From Anaerophaga thermohalophila DSM 12881 (lineage in GTDB: Bacteria; Bacteroidota; Bacteroidia; Bacteroidales; Marinilabiliaceae), in contig NZ_AEWI01000004.1 of the NCBI RefSeq assembly GCF_000191885.1, forward strand, positions 1-64,000: a stretch of DNA of 64,000 bases, written 5' to 3'. The position numbers and the translations under genes are program-made. Under the pieces are notes generated by a model. It worked only from the letters and a program-made list of their open reading frames with translations. It did no database searches and was not told the origin of the DNA. This document shows, piece by piece, positions 25,389 to 34,932 of this stretch (its first letter is position 1; each line of letters opens with the position of its first letter).

Positions 25389-26423
25389 ATGAGAGAAATT
25401 TTACAAAAATATGTAAACGGTGAGTGTACTACCGACGAATTTAAGAAGGCGATAACTGTTCTTGCAGGATTTGCTTATCAGGGTACGCTTAGTGATTTTA
25501 TGCACAGGCACTGGAAAGATTATACCGGCGAAAAACCGGAAGGAAATCCTGTCCGTTATAACCAGGTATTGAATCAGATTCATCATCAGATAAACATTTT
25601 GGAAGAAAAGGAATCATTTACCCGCAGGTTTTATCTCACCTTCTCCAGGGTGGCTGCTGTTCTTTTGTTGCCATTGCTCATGGCTTTAGCGCTTTTTCTC
25701 TTTCAGTACAGCGATAGTGACAAAGTGGCAATGACAAAAATGACGACTCCTGCCGGCATTCAAAGCCAGGTGGAATTACCCGACGGGTCACGTATCTGGC
25801 TCAATTCGGAAAGTGAAGTTCATTTCCCTGTATCATTTAAAGGGCAAAAAGCACGTAAAGTAAAATTGATTGGTGAAGGTTTTTTTGAGATAGCCTCCGA
25901 TAGAAAGAAACCATTTATCGTATCTGCCGGTGATGAGTTGGAGGTTAGCGTTACCGGAACTACGTTTAATCTATCGGCTTATGAGAACGAACCCGATGTA
26001 TCGGTTACCCTGGTGGAGGGTAGCGTTAAAATACAAAAAGGGGCTGATAAAAATTGTAGTGTGTTGGCCGAAATGAAGCCGGGTGAGGTAGCCCGGTTTG
26101 ACAAAGATTCTGAAAAGATAAGTATTTCCCGCGAGAATGATCTGGAACCATATACTGCCTGGAAGGAAGGTCGTTTTGTTTTCGTCAATGAACCATTTGA
26201 GTCTGTTCTCAGAACCATGGAAAGGAAATATAATGTAAAGTATAATATTGAAGACCCCCGCCTGCTCGAATACCGTATCACAGCGACTTTTCTTGACGAA
26301 ACACTCGAAGAGTTCCTGAGAATAATAACACTATCCTCACCTATTGAATATGAAATATGCAGGCCGGTTAAGGAGGAAGATAATGTCTATCTAAAGAGAG
26401 TTGTTACTTTGACAAGAAAATGA
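25389..26423 (+). CDS. FecR-family anti-sigma factor
   Basis: A 344-residue inner-membrane anti-sigma factor. The cytoplasmic N-terminus (residues 1-80) precedes one membrane helix (VAAVLLLPLLMALALFLF, about residues 88-105). The periplasmic FecR domain follows (MTTPAGIQSQVELPDGSRIW near residue 118 and KPFIVSAGDELEVSVTGTTF near residue 175). A C-terminal domain with FVFVNEPFESVLRTMERKYN matches the usual DUF4974-like end. It should hold the ECF sigma factor until the SusC transporter with an STN domain signals substrate. SusC starts 96 nt downstream. Confidence 0.94.
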   Translation: MREILQKYVNGECTTDEFKKAITVLAGFAYQGTLSDFMHRHWKDYTGEKPEGNPVRYNQVLNQIHHQINILEEKESFTRRFYLTFSRVAAVLLLPLLMALALFLFQYSDSDKVAMTKMTTPAGIQSQVELPDGSRIWLNSESEVHFPVSFKGQKARKVKLIGEGFFEIASDRKKPFIVSAGDELEVSVTGTTFNLSAYENEPDVSVTLVEGSVKIQKGADKNCSVLAEMKPGEVARFDKDSEKISISRENDLEPYTAWKEGRFVFVNEPFESVLRTMERKYNVKYNIEDPRLLEYRITATFLDETLEEFLRIITLSSPIEYEICRPVKEEDNVYLKRVVTLTRK

Positions 26424-26519
26424 TTATAAAGCAAAACAGGAAAGTGTTGCAGCACTTTCCTGTCAATAAATACCTGTTTGCAGACAGGTAAATGTTTAAC
26501 ACTTAAACTTTTCAAATTT

Positions 26520-29500
26520 ATGAAAAAAATTTGTCAATGGCGAAGAAACTTTGCAGGGTTTCTTCCGCGAAAAGTATTGTTAGCTATGAGGCTATCTTTA
26601 GGTTTGTTTTTGTTGGTCAGCTTTCAGACCATTGCCTCCGTTACCTACTCGCAGGATACGAAGGTTACTGTAAAGATGAATCATGCACAGGTAAAAGAAG
26701 TGCTTAAGGAGATTGAGCGGTCTTCGGAGTTCTACTTTGTCTACAACAATGAGTTGATTGATGTGGAACGAGTGGTCAATGTTGAGGCCAGAAATCAAAA
26801 AATTAAGGACATTCTTGATGTACTGTTTAGTGATGAAGGAGTGAGCTATGTCGTTATGGGACGGCAGATTGTGCTTTCGCCAGTGGAGCTTATGGCCGAA
26901 AATATTGATCAGCCTCAGGCGAAAACGGTTAGAGGGACGGTGACAGACAAAAGTGGTGAGCCGATACCCGGAGTAACAGTCACTGTTAAAGGGACTACCC
27001 GGGGAACCATTACCGATGTGGATGGAAATTTCTCGTTGAGTGTTCCTGAAGATGCTGATGTTTTGGTTTTTTCTTTTGTGGGTATGAGAACTCAGGAAGT
27101 ATCGATCGGAGACAATATGAGATTTGATGTTGTGATGCAGGAAGATGTTATGGGTTTGGATGAGGTAGTTGTGATCGGGTATGGTGAAATGCAAAAAAGC
27201 GATTTAACCGGGAGTGTTGCTTCTGTTAAAGTAGAAGATATGGTTGAATCCCGTTCCTCAGCCAATTTTGAAAGTATGCTTCAGGGGAAGGTTGCCGGCA
27301 TGAAAATCGTTAACAATGGGAATGACAATCCTGCCGGAGGTTCTACCGTCCGTATCAGAGGCTTAAGCTCCATCAATGGGTCCAATTCTCCATTGGTCGT
27401 TGTGGATGGTATAGTTGTTGGTGAAGCCGGGGCACTTAGAAATATTAATCCTTCGATGATTGAGTCCATTGAAGTGCTGAAAGATGCTTCTTCTACTGCA
27501 ATTTATGGTTCAAGAGGGGCCAATGGTGTTATTATAGTTACCACAAAACAAGGGGGAAAAGGGCAATCTCACATATACGTTGACCATAAAACCACCCTTG
27601 GTTATTTCAGTGATGAACTTGATTACTGGAGAGACCCTGTTGAAATGATGGAGCTCGACAATGAAGCTTACATCAATGCTGAAATAGAGCCTATATATAT
27701 TGGTCAGCGCGATCCAGTAAACGGGGTTTACTATCCTAGTGTCTCTGAAGTTGAGAGTGGGGCATGGCCATACCACACAACTTGGAAAGATTTCATTTTT
27801 AGAAAGCCATCAATGACCAATGAAACAAGTATAGGCGTCGGGGGTGGTTCGGAAAATGATAGTTACTATCTCAATGCCACCTATTATGACGGCGAAGGAA
27901 TGCGGATTGGTGATGACTATGATAAGATCACGATTGACTTGAATTATACAACTCAGGTGACAGATTTTCTTTCAATTAAAACCAGAGCCGGGTTCTTTAA
28001 GGATGATCGGAATAATGTAGCACCGGGGGGATATCAACGCAATCCTTTATTCCCTGTATATAGAGGCGATGGAACACCTTTTAAGCTGCATCCTACAGAC
28101 TATGGAAACCCGGTAGCTATTCGTGAAAACGTAACCAATGAAACTGAAAGTGTTAGCGGTTATGCCACCATGCAAATTGATGTTGATTTCACGAGTTCAT
28201 TAAATATGATATTACGTGGGAATGTTAGAGCCAGTTATCCGGAGAATCATCTTTTTAACCCTGTTAAATGGACTGAAGAGGGCGATAAATGGAACAACAG
28301 AGCTGCACATAATCGTTCATCATCGAAAAATATGCAGTTTGACGGGTTGTTAACTTATGATGAAACATTTGCTCAAAACCATAACTTTAAAGCAATGGCA
28401 GGTGCGAATTTTGATCGAACCACCAATAAGTCTTTGTATGGAGCAGGGAGCGATTTTCCAAGTACAACCCTTGAGGACGAAAATCTTGCAGCAGCACGTG
28501 TGATGGAGACTGGTAACGGTTTTAATGAAGAAACTTTGCTCTCAGGTTTTGGTAGATTGAACTACAATTACCAAAGTAAGTATTATGCAACTTTCACGGC
28601 CAGAGCTGATGGAAGTTCCAAATTCGGTGAAAATAATAAATGGGGGTTTTTCCCATCCGGCGCTTTAAGCTGGAGGCTTTCAGAAGAAGATTTTATTAAA
28701 AATCTCGATTTTTTCAGCTATCTAAAGCTTCGCGTTAGCTATGGAGTATCCGGTAATCAGGGTATTGCTCCTTATCAAACAAATACTGTTTATGGATGGC
28801 TCTGGCATGCTTATCAGGGAAGAGATATTAAGGCTTATGGCCCTGGATTTCAGATAGGCCGGGAAGGTTATGGTGATAGATACATTACATGGGGAGGAAT
28901 TGGCAATGAAAACTTAAAATGGGAAAAAACGGCTCAATGGAACCTTGGCCTTGATATGGGTATCTTTGATAATAGACTGAATCTTACCATGGATGTTTAT
29001 AAAAAGAATACCACCGATTTGCTCAGAGAACAGTTCCTTGCTCCAAATACTGGTTTTGACAGAATATGGACGAATAGCGGAGAAATAGAAAATAGAGGTC
29101 TTGAAATTTCTCTGAATGGGCGCATTATCGATTCTTCCGTATTTACACTTAATAGTGGAGTAATCTTTTCCATGAACCGAAATGAAGTTTTGAATCTTGG
29201 AGATCCTAATGCTTCCGGGTTGATAGAGGATCCCAATGGAATCGTGTATGAGCCTTACAGAGGTATGCGGGGAGGAACCTTCCTTGAAAGCTATTATGGT
29301 ATTTTAGCTATTGGTGAACCTATGGGTGTATTTTATGGATATGAAGTAGATGGAATTATTCAGGAAATGCCCGAAAATCCAACGGATTTGACTCAGCCGG
29401 GTGAATTCAATTATGTTGGGTTAAACGAAAACGGAACGCTTAATCCCGACAAGAGGACAATTATAGGAGATCCCAACCCCGATTTCACGGGTAGCTTTAA

Positions 29501-29912
29501 TTTATCTTTGTCTCACAGGAGTGGTTTTGATTTCTCTATGGAGTGGTATGCGGTATATGGCAATGATATCATTTCAAGAACCAAACTTGCCCGGACTGAT
29601 CTGCAAAAAGAGCGTTGGACCTGGGATAACCCAAGTGAATCAAGACCAAGTCTGAGGGCTGATAGACCCTATTACTTTTCTGATTGGTTTGTTGAAGATG
29701 GAAGTTTCTTGAGATTGCAAAATGTCACCCTTGGTTATAATTTACCTCCGGTATCTTTTATGGAATCGGCCCGGGTTTACGTTTCAGGTTCTAATTTGGT
29801 TACAATTACGAATAGTACCCAGTATGATCCGGAAATAGCTGAAGACGGATTAGGGGATGCCGGATATCCCAGAGTGGCAACCGTTTCAATGGGTGTACAA
29901 CTGGAGTTTTAA
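26520..29912 (+). CDS. SusC/RagA TonB-dependent transporter with STN domain
   Basis: An outer-membrane glycan importer of about 1130 residues. After a signal segment (about residues 15-40, LAMRLSLGLFLLVSFQTIAS) comes a secretin/TonB short N-terminal (STN) domain at about residues 48-110, then a carboxypeptidase-D regulatory-like domain (GTVTDKSGEPIPGVTVTVKG), the DEVVVIGYG TonB-box-like segment, a plug (VRIRGLSSINGSNSPLVVVDG) and a beta barrel ending VSMGVQLEF. The STN domain fits signalling to the adjacent FecR anti-sigma factor. The ATG at 26520 was preferred to an upstream TTG at 26478. SusD follows after 20 nt. Confidence 0.95.
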   Translation: MKKICQWRRNFAGFLPRKVLLAMRLSLGLFLLVSFQTIASVTYSQDTKVTVKMNHAQVKEVLKEIERSSEFYFVYNNELIDVERVVNVEARNQKIKDILDVLFSDEGVSYVVMGRQIVLSPVELMAENIDQPQAKTVRGTVTDKSGEPIPGVTVTVKGTTRGTITDVDGNFSLSVPEDADVLVFSFVGMRTQEVSIGDNMRFDVVMQEDVMGLDEVVVIGYGEMQKSDLTGSVASVKVEDMVESRSSANFESMLQGKVAGMKIVNNGNDNPAGGSTVRIRGLSSINGSNSPLVVVDGIVVGEAGALRNINPSMIESIEVLKDASSTAIYGSRGANGVIIVTTKQGGKGQSHIYVDHKTTLGYFSDELDYWRDPVEMMELDNEAYINAEIEPIYIGQRDPVNGVYYPSVSEVESGAWPYHTTWKDFIFRKPSMTNETSIGVGGGSENDSYYLNATYYDGEGMRIGDDYDKITIDLNYTTQVTDFLSIKTRAGFFKDDRNNVAPGGYQRNPLFPVYRGDGTPFKLHPTDYGNPVAIRENVTNETESVSGYATMQIDVDFTSSLNMILRGNVRASYPENHLFNPVKWTEEGDKWNNRAAHNRSSSKNMQFDGLLTYDETFAQNHNFKAMAGANFDRTTNKSLYGAGSDFPSTTLEDENLAAARVMETGNGFNEETLLSGFGRLNYNYQSKYYATFTARADGSSKFGENNKWGFFPSGALSWRLSEEDFIKNLDFFSYLKLRVSYGVSGNQGIAPYQTNTVYGWLWHAYQGRDIKAYGPGFQIGREGYGDRYITWGGIGNENLKWEKTAQWNLGLDMGIFDNRLNLTMDVYKKNTTDLLREQFLAPNTGFDRIWTNSGEIENRGLEISLNGRIIDSSVFTLNSGVIFSMNRNEVLNLGDPNASGLIEDPNGIVYEPYRGMRGGTFLESYYGILAIGEPMGVFYGYEVDGIIQEMPENPTDLTQPGEFNYVGLNENGTLNPDKRTIIGDPNPDFTGSFNLSLSHRSGFDFSMEWYAVYGNDIISRTKLARTDLQKERWTWDNPSESRPSLRADRPYYFSDWFVEDGSFLRLQNVTLGYNLPPVSFMESARVYVSGSNLVTITNSTQYDPEIAEDGLGDAGYPRVATVSMGVQLEF

Positions 29913-29932
29913 ATCTTGAAATAGTTAAAACA

Positions 29933-31483
29933 ATGAAAAATATAATAATTTTTTGCTTAATCATATTTTTCGGTGCTTTTTTCACTTCTTGTGAAGATAT
30001 GCTGGAAGAGGATCAAAAAGGTGTTTTTACAGAAGATAATTTTTATGATTCGAAGGATAATGCTGTAAGTGCATTGCTTTATGCTTACGCACCGCAAAAG
30101 CTAACTGAATATGCTGAGAGGTTTCAGTTTAACTTGATGGATCTGCCTACAAATGAGTGTTCTACATATGGGAAAGGGGTCGAGACATTATTCTATACTT
30201 GGGACGTAAGTCCTATTACGGAAGAGTTTACCTATTTTTATAAATACATTTACATGTCGATTAACCGGGCCAACAGTGTAATTGAGAATGTCAGTAAGAT
30301 GAGTTCCAAAATTATTTCTAAAGAAGACCGTGATCAAATTGTCGGTGAAGCTTACTTTTTGCGTGCCTTCAATCATTTTATGGCTGTCCGGACATTCGGT
30401 GAAGTTCCTATTCATACATCTCAGATAAATTCACAGGAAGACGGGCAGGTGCCATTCTCTCCAATTGAGGACATCTATGCCCAGATTATTGAAGATTTGG
30501 AGCAGGCGATATCAATGATGGGCATTCACCATATTCAGGGAAGAGCAGACCTGGTTGCTGCGCAGTCAGTACTGGCAAAGGTATACCTTACTTTGGCTTC
30601 TTCAAAAGATACCGGTTCACCTGGATATGAGTGGGTATCAGATGCTCAGGCAATGTATGACAAAGCTGCTGAATATTCTGAAAAAGTAGTATTTGAACAA
30701 AATACTTATGCGCTGGAACCCGATTTGTCAAAAGTGTATAATGTTGATTATGAAGATTCACCTGAACATATTTGGATTACTGAGCGGTCAAGAGTGTATG
30801 ACCGGATCAATCTGCCTATGATGTTTAGCAATAGTATAGATACGAAGTATATTCCGAAAAAATTAGGTGAAGAAGTGAATGGTCCTTCAGATGTTGAATT
30901 GTATATTGCAGAAGGGCAGGGTGGTTGGAATTATTACAGGCCGGATAGTAATTTTTACAATTCTTATGATGACCAAGACCTTAGAAAAGAATTGTTGTTA
31001 ACTAAAATTTATGATGAAAATGGGCAGGTTATTGTTGAATGGGCCCCTGAGAATATTAATAGCTCTGATGCTGATAAAGCTGCCTTCTATTATCCAATGT
31101 GCCGCAAATATACAGATCCTTATGCAGATGGCATCTATACTTCTGTTGAGTTGTATTTCATCCGCTTTGCAGAAGTGATGCTCACTTATGCTGAAGCTGC
31201 CGGTCCAACCGTTAAAGGATATGAAGCTGTTAATGCAGTTCGAAGCCGGGCTGGCTTGCCTGACTTGCCGGAAGGTTTGTCTGTAGGTGAGTTTAGGGAA
31301 GCAGTTTGGAATGAATTGAAGTTTGAATTGGCTTTTGAAGGGAAAAGATTAATGGAATTAAGACGAACAAACCGGGTTAAAGAGGCTGTCACAAAACCGG
31401 GTGTTTCTGAAGCCAAATTAAATGAGTATGCCTATTTCTATCCTATACCACAGCGTGAGCTTGATTTGAATTCGAACAAATAA
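29933..31483 (+). CDS. SusD/RagB glycan-binding lipoprotein
   Basis: A 516-residue lipoprotein with signal MKNIIIFCLIIFFGAFFTSC and the lipobox cysteine at residue 20. The TPR-like SusD fold is supported by EAYFLRAFNHFMAVRTFGEVPIH (about residues 138-160), the AQSVLAKVYLTLA helix and the C-terminal NELKFELAFEGKRLMELRRT segment. It forms the lid of the SusC transporter and binds substrate at the surface. It is translationally close to SusC (20 nt) and to the next lipoprotein (17 nt). Confidence 0.95.
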   Translation: MKNIIIFCLIIFFGAFFTSCEDMLEEDQKGVFTEDNFYDSKDNAVSALLYAYAPQKLTEYAERFQFNLMDLPTNECSTYGKGVETLFYTWDVSPITEEFTYFYKYIYMSINRANSVIENVSKMSSKIISKEDRDQIVGEAYFLRAFNHFMAVRTFGEVPIHTSQINSQEDGQVPFSPIEDIYAQIIEDLEQAISMMGIHHIQGRADLVAAQSVLAKVYLTLASSKDTGSPGYEWVSDAQAMYDKAAEYSEKVVFEQNTYALEPDLSKVYNVDYEDSPEHIWITERSRVYDRINLPMMFSNSIDTKYIPKKLGEEVNGPSDVELYIAEGQGGWNYYRPDSNFYNSYDDQDLRKELLLTKIYDENGQVIVEWAPENINSSDADKAAFYYPMCRKYTDPYADGIYTSVELYFIRFAEVMLTYAEAAGPTVKGYEAVNAVRSRAGLPDLPEGLSVGEFREAVWNELKFELAFEGKRLMELRRTNRVKEAVTKPGVSEAKLNEYAYFYPIPQRELDLNSNK

Positions 31484-31500
31484 TTTTTAAAGAAATTACC

Positions 31501-32949
31501 ATGAAAACAAGATATTTTGTTCAAATAATTTCCCTTTGTCTGATTTTATTTTTTTCGTCTTGTGATAGAAATGATGTGGAAAATCCAAACCTCAAGGGGA
31601 ATGATTATGTATTAACATCCCAGGGAGAAGTAGATGAGTTCTCCGAAGTTGAGAACATTCGCACCCTGACTATAAAGGGTGAAGATATCACTGATATTAC
31701 GAACCTTCCTGTCGTTACAGTTAAAAATTTGATTATTGAAAATACCGGCATCGTTGATTTAAGTATTCCGTCTTTGCAGTCTGTGACTGTTTCCTTGCAA
31801 ATTATCGATAATGATAAAATGGAAACACTTGATGGTCTGAATAATTTGAAGTTTTTTGGCGGTAATATGCTCATAAGAGACAACGATGTGTTGCATGACA
31901 TCTCGGGTATTTTGGGATTAAAGACATTTTATGGATCATTGACGGTATCAGGAAATCCCAATCTGGGAGAAAATGTGGTTCCGCTACCCAGTGAAGAATT
32001 TGGATTTGGCCCGATTAAAAAATTAATCGATGAAGGAGTCATTCCGAATGCAAATGTGGTTACGCTTCTGAATAACCATCCAAAAGCTGCTGATAATGCT
32101 GCCTTAATTGGTATTCCTATTGGGACAACTGTTATCGATTATACGCTTGCATCAAAAAGTGATGTGGAGAATTTCTTTAATTTTGATGATGAGGGAAGAG
32201 TTAAGGATCTTACCATAAAAGGAACTGATATTGATGATGCTACTCTCAATTCTTTAATTGGTAAAATTTCGGAAGTTCAGGGGACTTTTACACTTGAGAA
32301 TACAAGTTGTAGGAATACTTGGACGGAAGAGAAGGGTGGTTTTTTTGGTGCCATCGAATTTGGCGGAAGCATTGTGATTAGAAACAATCAGCAATTTGAT
32401 AACATCAATAGCTTTCAGCCTCTTAAAGGAGTCATTCATGGCGATTTAATTTTGGAAGATAATCCCCTGTTGGATTTTGCTTGGGACGCACCTCTTCCAA
32501 ATGGTGCAGGATTCCAGAATATTACAAAAGTTGAAGGAAGTTTTATCGTGAGGAATTGTGCGATGTATGTGACCCTTGGATTTAAAAGCTTAGAGTATGT
32601 TGGAGAAGATTTCATAATTGAAAAAGGTGAGGAGGATTTTAGAATCCTTTGGGATTTTTATGATTCAGCTATTACTTATATTGGCGGAGATATTATTATT
32701 AGGAATAATCCTAATTTGACTACTCTTTATGGACTCGAAAGGCTGACTTATGTGGGGGCAGAGAAAATAATTATTGTAAATAATGGTGGTTTGAATGTCG
32801 GCGTTGTTTGGGGTAATAGGCCAGGCCTTTGTTTGATAAGAGATTTTTATGATAGTGGCGTAATTGTAAATCCGGATGTGGAAGTAACTCTGGAAGATCC
32901 CGATGGCAATCCTATAGATTTTGAAACACTTGAAGGTTGTGGACTTTAG
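31501..32949 (+). CDS. Surface lipoprotein with solenoid (receptor-L-like) repeats
   Basis: A 482-residue lipoprotein (signal ending IILFFSSCDRN, lipobox Cys near residue 21). The body has repeated strand-turn units such as VKNLIIENTGIVDLSIPSL, GGNMLIRDNDVLHDISG and GDIIIRNNPNLTTLYGLERL. This resembles receptor-L or leucine-rich solenoids and forms a right-handed parallel-beta pattern. Its place right after susD suggests a surface glycan-binding protein for PUL 1. No catalytic motif is apparent. It is followed by a hairpin at 32997-33054. Confidence 0.7.
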   Translation: MKTRYFVQIISLCLILFFSSCDRNDVENPNLKGNDYVLTSQGEVDEFSEVENIRTLTIKGEDITDITNLPVVTVKNLIIENTGIVDLSIPSLQSVTVSLQIIDNDKMETLDGLNNLKFFGGNMLIRDNDVLHDISGILGLKTFYGSLTVSGNPNLGENVVPLPSEEFGFGPIKKLIDEGVIPNANVVTLLNNHPKAADNAALIGIPIGTTVIDYTLASKSDVENFFNFDDEGRVKDLTIKGTDIDDATLNSLIGKISEVQGTFTLENTSCRNTWTEEKGGFFGAIEFGGSIVIRNNQQFDNINSFQPLKGVIHGDLILEDNPLLDFAWDAPLPNGAGFQNITKVEGSFIVRNCAMYVTLGFKSLEYVGEDFIIEKGEEDFRILWDFYDSAITYIGGDIIIRNNPNLTTLYGLERLTYVGAEKIIIVNNGGLNVGVVWGNRPGLCLIRDFYDSGVIVNPDVEVTLEDPDGNPIDFETLEGCGL

Positions 32950-32996
32950 TTTTTATTCCTTGAGAAAAAAATTAAGAGATTATAATTCTTGATCAT

Positions 32997-33054
32997 GTGT
33001 CTGTTCTGAAGTATTGTTTGGTATTTTTTATCAAATGATCTTTAGAACAGACAC
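32997..33054. repeat. Short inverted repeat, family E-like ends
   Basis: GTGTCTGTTCTGAAG at the left and CTTTAGAACAGACAC at the right are inverted repeats (14 of 15 bases). The same end sequence borders the element at 51731-51853. It may be a deletion derivative of a mobile element and could also work as a transcription terminator after the preceding gene. Confidence 0.65.
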
Positions 33055-33095
33055 TAATGACATTTTATCATTCTGAGAGAAATAATGAAGTCAGC

Positions 33096-34397
33096 ATGAA
33101 ACGATTATTGATTTTTTTAAGTTTGTTTGTTTTTTTATTGTTGTCTTGTGATAAAGAGGATAAGATTGATGAGGAAGATAGTCCTGAAGAGAGGATTATA
33201 GATCGCAATTATGATTTTGGGAAAGGAAGTATTCCCCGTAATGTACTTGAAAGTTATTTGTCTCGTGCCATTGACCAAGGGAATTTTTGCCAACCACCAA
33301 GTGGAGATCCTGAATTTCAGGAAAATCTTCGTATGTTACAAAATATCGGAGCAAAGTTCATTGGTAGAGCTGCTTTTGTATGGACACCTGACAGACCCGA
33401 TGATGAACACTTTGAAATAGTTACAGAAAAAGCCCGACAAGCCCATAATGCCGATCCTGATTTTTTGTTGCAATGCTGCATTTTTGAGGCGGTTTTTAAA
33501 AGTGATAATGAATTAACCAATTATGGTGTTGACCAGATCAAAATTCCGGATTTTGTTTTTGAGGAGTTCGATCTACCTATACAAGAACGGAATTTTGATT
33601 ATGAAGCTATGCTCTATCAAGATGGGGTATTTAAAAATCACTGGGTACAAGGGGCATCAATTCCCGATATAACTCAACTTGAGACCCAAATGTACTTTTA
33701 TTATCGCGCCGTAAGATATATTAATGCGGGTTTTGAAGGTATTCATTTTGGACAAATTGAATTAATGGCCAAAAATGATAAGGATTTTCAGGTTTGGAAA
33801 GGTTTGCTTGATCGGATTCGTGAATATGCTGTTAAGAATGCCCGGCGAGGCACCATTATTTGCGATGCTCATGTGCCATCTGGAGGTATAGTTCTGGATA
33901 ATGATTCCTTACTTTTGGATTTTCATTCTTTTCCCCAACGGCCACAGGAGATTTGTGGCAGTCCTTATGAATGCTTTCTTAGAATAGGTTTTATTGATGC
34001 GTTCTATAAACGAAGTAAGGGTGGGGTTACACCTAGTGGATGGAGTTGTGAGTCATTGCCTTATTTGGTGGGATTCGATAATTCCGGAGCTTCTAATCCT
34101 GGTGTTTGTGGTCAGGAACCAAAATATTGGCCATGGGGATGGGATGAAATTTCCTGGTTTGCTCATTGTGATAGTTCTTATAGGAATTACTGGCTTGAGT
34201 ATGCCTGGGATTGGATAGAAAAAAATGATCCCAATGGATTTTTAGAAATGCCAGGATATGCTACTATTGCTGCTGACCCAATCCCCCGGAAAGAAGGAGG
34301 GTTGATTTGGACTTACCGGATAAATAAAAAATCTGAGGCATGCCCTGATGGTTTTGGACAAGAAGAAACAGCAAAGATGATATGGCAAAATAACTGA
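33096..34397 (+). CDS. Uncharacterised secreted lipoprotein, paralogue 1 (putative TIM-barrel enzyme)
   Basis: A 433-residue lipoprotein starting MKRLLIFLSLFVFLLLSC (ATG at 33096; an earlier ATG at 33057 would bury the signal peptide). I do not recognise the family. It is clearly paralogous to the gene at 34933: shared blocks include NIGAKFIGRA, IQERNFDYEAML, YINAGFEGIHFGQIELMA, LLLDFHSFPQRP and LPYLVGFDNSG. The alternation of short strands and helices and the isolated acidic residues after strands suggest a (beta/alpha)8 hydrolase, which is inference. Context in a SusC/D locus suggests a carbohydrate substrate. Its stop codon TGA is formed at the junction with a MITE. Confidence 0.75.
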   Translation: MKRLLIFLSLFVFLLLSCDKEDKIDEEDSPEERIIDRNYDFGKGSIPRNVLESYLSRAIDQGNFCQPPSGDPEFQENLRMLQNIGAKFIGRAAFVWTPDRPDDEHFEIVTEKARQAHNADPDFLLQCCIFEAVFKSDNELTNYGVDQIKIPDFVFEEFDLPIQERNFDYEAMLYQDGVFKNHWVQGASIPDITQLETQMYFYYRAVRYINAGFEGIHFGQIELMAKNDKDFQVWKGLLDRIREYAVKNARRGTIICDAHVPSGGIVLDNDSLLLDFHSFPQRPQEICGSPYECFLRIGFIDAFYKRSKGGVTPSGWSCESLPYLVGFDNSGASNPGVCGQEPKYWPWGWDEISWFAHCDSSYRNYWLEYAWDWIEKNDPNGFLEMPGYATIAADPIPRKEGGLIWTYRINKKSEACPDGFGQEETAKMIWQNN

Positions 34398-34536
34398 GCC
34401 CAGTCTAAAAAGCATCTTTGTTGCCAAACTCGTTGTTGGTTTAAATTTTTGCATCCTCATTAACAGCAAGTTAACTCCGGTACAAAAATTTAAAACGCCT
34501 TGATTTTGACAAAAATATGCTTTTTATACTGCACTC
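34396..34536. repeat. MITE family B, copy 3, inserted in the stop codon of the preceding gene
   Basis: A 141-bp element beginning GAGCCCAGTCTAAAAAGCAT and ending ATACTGCACTC, flanked by perfect direct repeats ATAACT at 34390-34395 and 34537-34542. The right duplication is followed by AG, so the ancestral sequence was AAT AAC TAG; insertion changed the stop to TGA without altering the protein. Confidence 0.95.
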
Positions 34537-34633
34537 ATAACTAGTAAGTGAAAGTTCTTTGAGGCATTTCTTGCTTAACAATTTTAACTTTTTGCGAAAA
34601 ATCACTATTGTCTGTTAAATTTAGATAAAAATA

Positions 34634-34765
34634 ATGATGGGTTGGGACAAATGTCTGTATGGTATGTTTTTTCAGCACTCGGTTTTTTATCCTGTGAACG
34701 CGGGAAGTGGGAATTATGATATTCAAACTCCATTTGTGGAAGAAACTGTTTTAAAAAAATGGTAA
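34634..34765 (+). pseudogene. Decayed C-terminal fragment, GH92-like
   Basis: A 43-codon open stretch reads MGWDKCLYGMFFQHSVFYPVNAGSG and then YDIQTPFVEETVLKKW. It aligns by eye with the C-terminal segment of GH92 alpha-mannosidases (compare MSAFVVFSQMGFYPV and YNIGSPTFEEATVNL in the gene at 37900). Nothing upstream or downstream continues the homology, so it is a relic between the two paralogous lipoprotein genes. Short length makes the assignment tentative. The rest of the 34537-34932 gap shows only AT-rich sequence. Confidence 0.4.
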
Positions 34766-34932
34766 TGAGTTTAAAATTTCGACCCATAAACTTAGTTTTA
34801 TGTGGACTCTGTTTATCTTAACGATAAAAAAACTGCCGCTTGTTTATCACCCATAATGAGATTATGGAAGGAGGGAAGGTATAGTTTTTTATGTCGTCTG
34901 AGTATTAAGGTGATTTTTTTAATTTGAAAGAA

